From positions 1 to 26,883 of the forward strand of contig JAHBMJ010001728.1 of the NCBI GenBank assembly GCA_018398765.1: a stretch of DNA of 26,883 nucleotides. Direction: 5' to 3'. The notes under the pieces were generated by a model. The model saw only the letters and a program-made list of their open reading frames with translations. It did not search any database and was not told the origin of the DNA. The stretch comes from Chromera velia (lineage: Eukaryota; Sar; Chromeraceae). Positions 24,061 to 26,883 of this stretch are shown one piece after another (the first letter of the stretch is position 1; each line of letters opens with the position of its first letter). The translations under genes were made by a program, and so were the position numbers.

Positions 24061-26237
24061 ATGCGTGAACTGCTTTCCAGTCGGCTGACATTCCGGACCC
24101 GAGATACGGAGATCATGCAGGTTCGCCGGTTGTTCCCGGGGTGCTTCCTGCTGGTTGCCTGCAGTTCCTTTGTGGTATTTCATATGCTTTCGAGAATTGA
24201 GCAGGACGACAATTTGAAGGCTTCCCGTGTGTCGTCTTCAGAAACCGCGTCTCCTCTTCCGCCTCTCTCTGCCAACAACGACTGGAATCCCAATCACGAA
24301 TTATTCTTGTCAGATCTGGAGTGCAAAGATGAGGGACCGGCAAACAGCGTCTGCATTATCAAGAATGGGTATCTTGATCTAGAAGATCAGAAGCTGTGGC
24401 TCTTTCTGGTCCCTGGCTTGAGCGACTCCAGCTCCCGATTTTTGAATCACACATACAGAGAGCAAATGCATCGGGATGCCATGGCAGTTGGGGAATTATA
24501 TTTCGCCCCCAAACGCTTTGAGTTCTTCAAGTATTTTGAGTCAGTGGATGCGCTTATCGACCACGCGATGCAACTCGATCCCCTCGTGGTCTGGGAGGAT
24601 ACCGTCTCAGCAGAACCACAGGTGAGTGCATGAGTGGTGTATCATTGAAGCCACTTGGAAGCTGCTGATTGTGATAACGGGTCTATCCATCACTTTCACT
24701 CCTTGCATGCATGCATGCATGGTTGATGATGACCTGCAGGATTATGCCTTCGGTCACATGCTGATGGACACTCTCTACGCAGTTGGGGCGGCACTTCACC
24801 GCGCAGGAGTCCTTGACGCAACACGGGCCTTCAGGATTTTCCACACCACGGAGTGTCGAGACGGATGCCCTCTCCGAAAGAAGTTGGCGGACGTCTTTGG
24901 CGGAGCAGAAGGAATAACTATAGAGGACTTGAGGAAACGGGCAAGTGGACGAGGCGGACGGTTTGTACTTTTCAGGCAAGTTCTCTCATCTGTACAAAAC
25001 AACCATAACTCCTTGATCGCTTTAATTTGGTTTCGGTTCTTCTCTGGCTGTCGTCTCTCGCTACATTGCCTGCTTCTTTGCCCGCATGCCCCTGTGTCTG
25101 CTTCTTTGCCTGCTTGTCTCCCTGCATCTGTGTCTGTTGGCTGTCGTGCATGTGTACATGTGTACGTGCCTGTTCACCGAAGTGCACAAGCGATGGTTTC
25201 TGTTCAGTTCGATTTGCATCGTGCGTCTGTGTCAACGTATCTGTCTCCATACATGGCTCTCTGCCTGCCTGTATGTTTGCGTGTGCCCTTGTCTAATTGT
25301 CCTTGAAAATCCATGCGAATTCATTGCTAGCTGAGTGTATGGGTCGCTGTAAGTCCTTGTCTGCGCTTCTTTGTCTCTTGAGTCGTTTGGCGTCTTTGTC
25401 TCTTTGTGAATAATTGTCTCTCTGGAAGTATCCTTGCGGAGGCCACCTTTTCCTAAGCTGACGTGGCGACAACATTTTGATGGATGCAGGCGATTCGTTG
25501 TGGGGGTGGGGTCATTCTGTGGGGTCTGTCCGGACGCCCGGTATGGGCTGCGAGGCGCCCCTGAGCTGAGCGGTACCGTGGCAGCCGTGCGCCACACTGC
25601 GTATGAGCGCTTTCGCGTACTGCCCCCGCCTTCGCGGCGCTCATCAATGGACCGAAGGGATCTCAACAAACCGCTGCAGGTATGCATGTCGCGAACAGAT
25701 AGTCTGTATGTCTATTTGGAAGGAAGGCCCTTTGGAGGCATTCCCTTTCTTTTTCCTCTTTCTTCTTTCCTTGCAAACACTCTTTCTTTCTTTCTTTGTC
25801 AGTATTCTGGGACGTGTGCGTATCTGCCAACCTGACTGCTCTTCGTATGCTTACGTAGCTGCATTCATGACTGTGGACTTGGATTCATGCCTCGCTGGCC
25901 AGGTGTATAGACTTCCGCAGGCAGACAGACCAGACTGACAGACAGAGCCTGAGGCGGGAGCAAAGAAGGGCGAGAGAGAGTGCGGCAGCAAGGAAAGGAA
26001 TAGGCGGGAGAAGAAGACTCAGTCTGAATTTCGAATGAGAGAAGAGAGCGGTGCATGGGTACGATTTCGCAAACTGATCGGAATTATGCGTGATCTGATA
26101 TCTTTGTCTTCCTTCATGCATTCATGCAGGTTACTTTTGTTGACAACCAGAGGTTTGCAGAAGTGGGCGCTGACGGACGTACAGGATGGGAGAAGATCGA
26201 AGAGGCCATTCGGCGCGTGAATCAGAAAACACTAGAG
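24061..26237 (+). CDS. type II membrane GT61-like glycosyltransferase (3' incomplete)
   Basis: Exons 24061-24621, 24740-24975, 25490-25679 and 26130-26237 join in phase. Met20 (ATG at 24115), giving MQVRR and then a hydrophobic span (LFPGCFLLVACSSFVVFHML), is an equally good start; either start gives a short cytosolic tail and a Golgi signal anchor. The lumenal part includes DYAFGHMLMDTLYAV, then RFVVGVGSF, then VTFVDNQRFAEVGADGRTGW with EKIEEAIRRV. Order and spacing resemble the N-terminal half of family GT61 (DUF563), where a G-H...D helix precedes a Val/Gly strand and a basic strand. The family's C-terminal HGAGL region is not seen and would lie beyond the last exon or outside the window. 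The second intron starts with GC (CAG|GCAAGT). The membrane anchor is clear; the GT61 call is inference. Confidence 0.55.
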
Positions 26238-26883
26238 GTGAGTCCTTCGATCTCCGTCCTAGTAAGTATCCCTTTGTGCCTACCCCAAGAGTCTGGGTCT
26301 CTATCCGTTCCTATCGATGTTTCCTCCTGTCTCGGTCCGTGTCTGTCTACCCGTTTGACTGCCTTTGTCGTCATTCATGTCTGTCCGTCGAAAAGAAGAA
26401 GGGAAACACAGAGATGTACTCCGTCGGTCTGCCTGTCTGCCTGTCTGCCATCCCCTCCCGGCTTCCGAGGGAACCCAGTCTTTCCACCAGCACAGAGGAT
26501 CCCTGCAGTTTTCCCCGACGCAGACAATAGTAGCAATGGACTTCCAGCCCCGTCTCCCAGCCGCGCCGTCCCTCACAATAGAAACGATGACGATGAATGG
26601 AAGTGTCCAAAATGTAAAGCGACCTTCTCAAGCGAACAAGGTTTGACGACCCACAAAAACCACCCCAACGGAAAGAAGAGGTGCAAAGAGAACATCCAAG
26701 CAGCAGCAGTACTTCACGAGCCCCCTCCCCCCGTCCCCGCCCCCCCGCAGTCTTCTTCGTCTTCCAATCCGGACCCGAACCCTCCCCTCCCCCCTCCCTC
26801 CCTTCCCTCTTCTTCCTCCTCTTCGTCCTCCTCCTCCTCCTCCTCCTCCTCCGCTACCGCAGCAGCATTGCCGAATCCACCGG
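26238..26883 (+). CDS. open frame with C2H2 zinc finger and Pro/Ser tract (partial)
   Basis: The frame of the preceding glycosyltransferase exon stays open without a stop from 26130 to the window edge. In this frame an acidic DDDEW leads into C-x2-C-x12-H-x2-H (cysteine codons at 26604 and 26613, histidine codons at 26652 and 26661), followed by GKKRC. The sequence then becomes PPPP/VPAPP and a long serine run. Such a finger usually binds nucleic acid. It may be a separate gene whose start lies in this stretch, or an insert spliced to the upstream gene. Strong donors at 26238 and 26262 and an acceptor-like CCTGCAG at 26508 suggest that part of this stretch is intron; that acceptor, however, would select another frame ending at 26646. 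Confidence 0.45.
   Translation, partial: MSPSISVLVSIPLCLPQESGSLSVPIDVSSCLGPCLSTRLTAFVVIHVCPSKRRRETQRCTPSVCLSACLPSPPGFRGNPVFPPAQRIPAVFPDADNSSNGLPAPSPSRAVPHNRNDDDEWKCPKCKATFSSEQGLTTHKNHPNGKKRCKENIQAAAVLHEPPPPVPAPPQSSSSSNPDPNPPLPPPSLPSSSSSSSSSSSSSSSATAAALPNPP

Overview
This looks like nuclear DNA from a eukaryote with many spliceosomal introns. Coding exons are GC-rich, introns are crowded with microsatellites, and AT-rich islands lie between genes. The intron-rich genes, the dinoflagellate/chromerid-style CCCH-like cysteine motif, an ARL1 GTPase and abundant TGCATGC words would fit an alveolate alga such as Chromera. That assignment is inference from style, not from a marker gene. I see no rRNA, tRNA, CRISPR array or bacterial-type operon.

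Layout. (1) 746-7883, minus strand: a ten-exon gene whose exons join in phase into an 817-residue ankyrin-repeat, six-transmembrane, TRP-like cation channel. (2) 7884-12704: a gene-poor interval. It holds a hairpin-rich AT-rich segment (about 8040-8280), a degenerate minisatellite (about 8950-10140), a short assembly gap at 11101-11110 and a very long polypyrimidine tract (about 11876-12274). Short inverted repeats near 8051-8238 and 10724-10786 bracket the minisatellite and may be the ends of an unknown element. (3) 12710-18783, plus strand: a multi-exon gene for a large low-complexity protein with a CCCH-like zinc-binding motif split by an intron. Its 5' end and one internal junction are unresolved. 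(4) 18784-21190: repeat-rich and then AT-rich intergenic DNA. (5) 21191-23457, minus strand: a three-exon ARL1 gene (180 residues) with a 1.6 kb microsatellite intron. (6) 24061 to the right edge, plus strand: a membrane-anchored, GT61-like glycosyltransferase gene, incomplete, followed in the same open frame by a C2H2 zinc finger.

The genes do not form an operon. ARL1 and the glycosyltransferase are divergent, share a 0.6 kb intergenic region, and would both act in the Golgi/secretory system. The channel and the CCCH-like gene are also divergent, but 4.8 kb apart. All gene models rest on hand splicing: exon phases were checked by counting, but no transcript data were available.
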